Positions 15,937-17,139 of a stretch of 17,139 nucleotides of DNA are shown here, piece after piece. This DNA comes from CAJBLF01 sp041679065 (lineage in GTDB: Bacteria; Patescibacteriota; Gracilibacteria; Absconditabacterales; Absconditicoccaceae): assembly GCA_041679065.1 (NCBI GenBank), contig JBBABI010000022.1, positions 1 to 17,139 on the forward strand. The letters run 5' to 3'. The notes under the pieces are model-generated. The model was not told the DNA's origin, made no database searches, and saw nothing but the letters and a program-made list of their open reading frames with translations. Numbering within the stretch: the stretch's first letter is position 1; each line of letters begins with the position of its first letter. A program made the translations under genes and the position numbers.

Positions 15937-16049
15937 TCCACCTAGGTGGACAGGATTCCTTATATATAAATCGCAACATCTCAACTCTCAACTGTTCCGG
16001 CATCTTGATATGTCGACAATATCCATTGTCGACTGCCTTTCGGTGCCGG
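15937..16049. repeat. palindromes between the 140-residue gene and clpC
   Basis: TCCACCTAGGTGGA (15937-15950) is a perfect palindrome related to GTCCGCCTAGGCGGAC at 11528. Downstream, CCGGCA (15997-16002) and TGCCGG (16044-16049) enclose the perfect 9-bp hairpin GTCGACAAT-ATCC-ATTGTCGAC (16012-16033). No T-run follows, so a terminator role is uncertain although the flanking genes converge. Confidence 0.65.
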
Positions 16050-16085
16050 ACCTCAATGTTTCAACCACTCATTAATGAGCAAATC

Positions 16086-17139
16086 CTACTTCTTGCTATC
16101 AAGGATCTTCTTGATGAGTGTAGGCTCAACTTCATCTTGTATATATCTTTCCACCGGCCTAGCGCCGTATTGCGGATCGTAGATTTTCTCAATGATCTCC
16201 TTGATCTTCGCATCGCTGAATTTGGGTAGCACGACAGAGGAATTGGCTTTCCAGATGGCGAAGAATTGTTCGAGTTTGACCTTCAGGATTTTGGCAAGTA
16301 TTGCCTTATCCAGATGCCTGAAGATGATTTTGTAATCTATCCTATTCAATAATTCTGGAGCGAGGGTGTTTTTCATCTCTTCCAATACCTTGGTTTTGAC
16401 CGTATCAAATTCCACATCTACGACCTTTTTGTTTCCATCGCCCATAGAGAATCCGATGCTGGATTGCTTCTTGGCGAATTCTTCTGAGCCGATATTGGAA
16501 GTCATGATGATGATGGTATTTTTGAAATCTATCCATCTGCCTTTGGCGTCTTTGAGATGTCATTCATCCAGGATCTGGAGCATGATATTAAGCACATCGC
16601 TCGCTGCCTTCTCCACTTCATCGAAAAGGATTACACTATAAGGTTTTCTTCTTACCGCTTCGGTGAGGTTACCTCCCTCATCATACCCGACGTATCCGGC
16701 AGGCGAACCGATCAATTTGGAGACAGAATATTTCTCCATAAATTCCGACATATCTATCCTGATCATCGCATTCTCATCACCAAAATAATCCCTGGCGATC
16801 AGCTTCGCTAAGTAGGTCTTTCCTACACCGCTAGGCCCCAGGAATAGGAATGATCCGATAGGCTTCTTTTTTGGGATGACAGATAATCTGCTTCTGGTCA
16901 GTGTTTTGACGACTGCTTCCACGGCTTCATCCTGTCCGATGATATTTACTTTGAGATCTTCAGCTAATCTTCTGAGTTTGCTGATCTCATCTTCATTGAC
17001 GATATTCGTAGGGATTCACGTTTTATCAGCAAGCACGTTACCGATATCTTTGGCGTCGATGCCTGGTCTGAGATGGGTAGGGACATTCTTCTGCGTCCTG
17101 ATCTTCATCATCTCCACTTTGATCTGCTCTTCTTTGTCC
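16086..17139 (-). CDS. clpC: ClpC-type AAA+ unfoldase, C-terminal half; 5' end outside window
   Basis: About 351 residues of the second AAA+ module of a Clp/Hsp100 ATPase, which unfolds proteins for degradation or disaggregation. In order: DKTGIPTNIV (the family TGIP), IIGQDEAVEAVVK, FLGPSGVGKTYLAKLIA (Walker A), IDMSEFMEKYSVSKLIGSPA, GYVGYDEGG (pore loop), VILFDEVEKA (Walker B), LDEGHLKDAKG, IIIMTSNIGS (sensor 1), LAPELLNRID (arginine finger region) and YGARPVERYIQ (sensor 2). SSIGFSMGDG sits where ClpC and ClpA carry the ClpP-binding I/L/V-G-F loop, so ClpC is preferred to ClpB. UGA glycines are the G of TGIP (17016-17018) and of LDEGH (16560-16562). The N-terminal domain and first AAA+ module lie outside the window. 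The stop is UAG. Confidence 0.9.

Noticed and set aside
15912..16229. 105-codon open frame on the plus strand
   Set aside because: It runs through palindromes and the antisense strand of the clpC end.

Overview
The window comes from a bacterium that reads UGA as glycine (NCBI genetic code 25), a code known from Gracilibacteria (BD1-5) and Absconditabacteria (SR1) of the candidate phyla radiation. Read with the standard code, almost every gene falls into pieces. Read with UGA as Gly, every piece joins into a full-length, recognisable protein. About 70 in-frame UGA codons lie in 14 of the 16 genes, several at invariant glycines: the GGTG of MiaA, the prepilin cleavage glycine of a GFTLLE protein, the RELEG of DnaA and the TGIP of a Clp ATPase. 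Coordinates below are for the joined genes. UAA and UAG remain the only stops. None of the complete genes has an evident Shine-Dalgarno sequence.

Layout, left to right. On the plus strand, the 3' part of miaA (2-682) converges on a minus-strand block: holB-like delta' (738-1643), lysS (1777-3441), a large prepilin-like protein (3649-4725) and a secreted protein with two tandem beta-sandwich-like repeats (5035-6471). A consensus promoter at 6548-6575 drives the last of these. From 6817 the plus strand carries a small membrane protein, a short SufD/SufB-type protein (7380-8048), a NUDIX hydrolase (8199-8687), a degenerate VWA-like membrane protein (8680-9342), a small membrane protein (9351-9770) and dnaA (9895-11373). 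Beyond a hairpin-rich tract and a bidirectional terminator, the minus strand carries a small membrane protein (11689-11964) and a two-gene operon of unknown proteins (239 and 707 residues, 12035-14904). A divergent intergenic region then holds a promoter and a chain of hairpins ending in a strong terminator (15070-15378), a candidate unrecognised structured RNA. It is followed by a 140-residue unknown protein (15480-15902) and, convergent to it, the C-terminal half of a ClpC-type ATPase (16086 to the window end).

The other striking property is the amount of short-period repeat DNA between and sometimes inside genes. There are degenerate heptamer arrays (five sites), octamer arrays with a shared core (several sites, two inside the VWA-like gene) and many small palindromes, some of them near-copies with compensatory base changes. 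The core genes cover translation (miaA, lysS), replication (dnaA, holB), Fe-S assembly and proteolysis; the cell-surface genes are a pilin-like protein, the repeat protein and small membrane proteins. No tRNA, CRISPR array, transposase or obvious oriC (no DnaA-box cluster next to dnaA) was seen.
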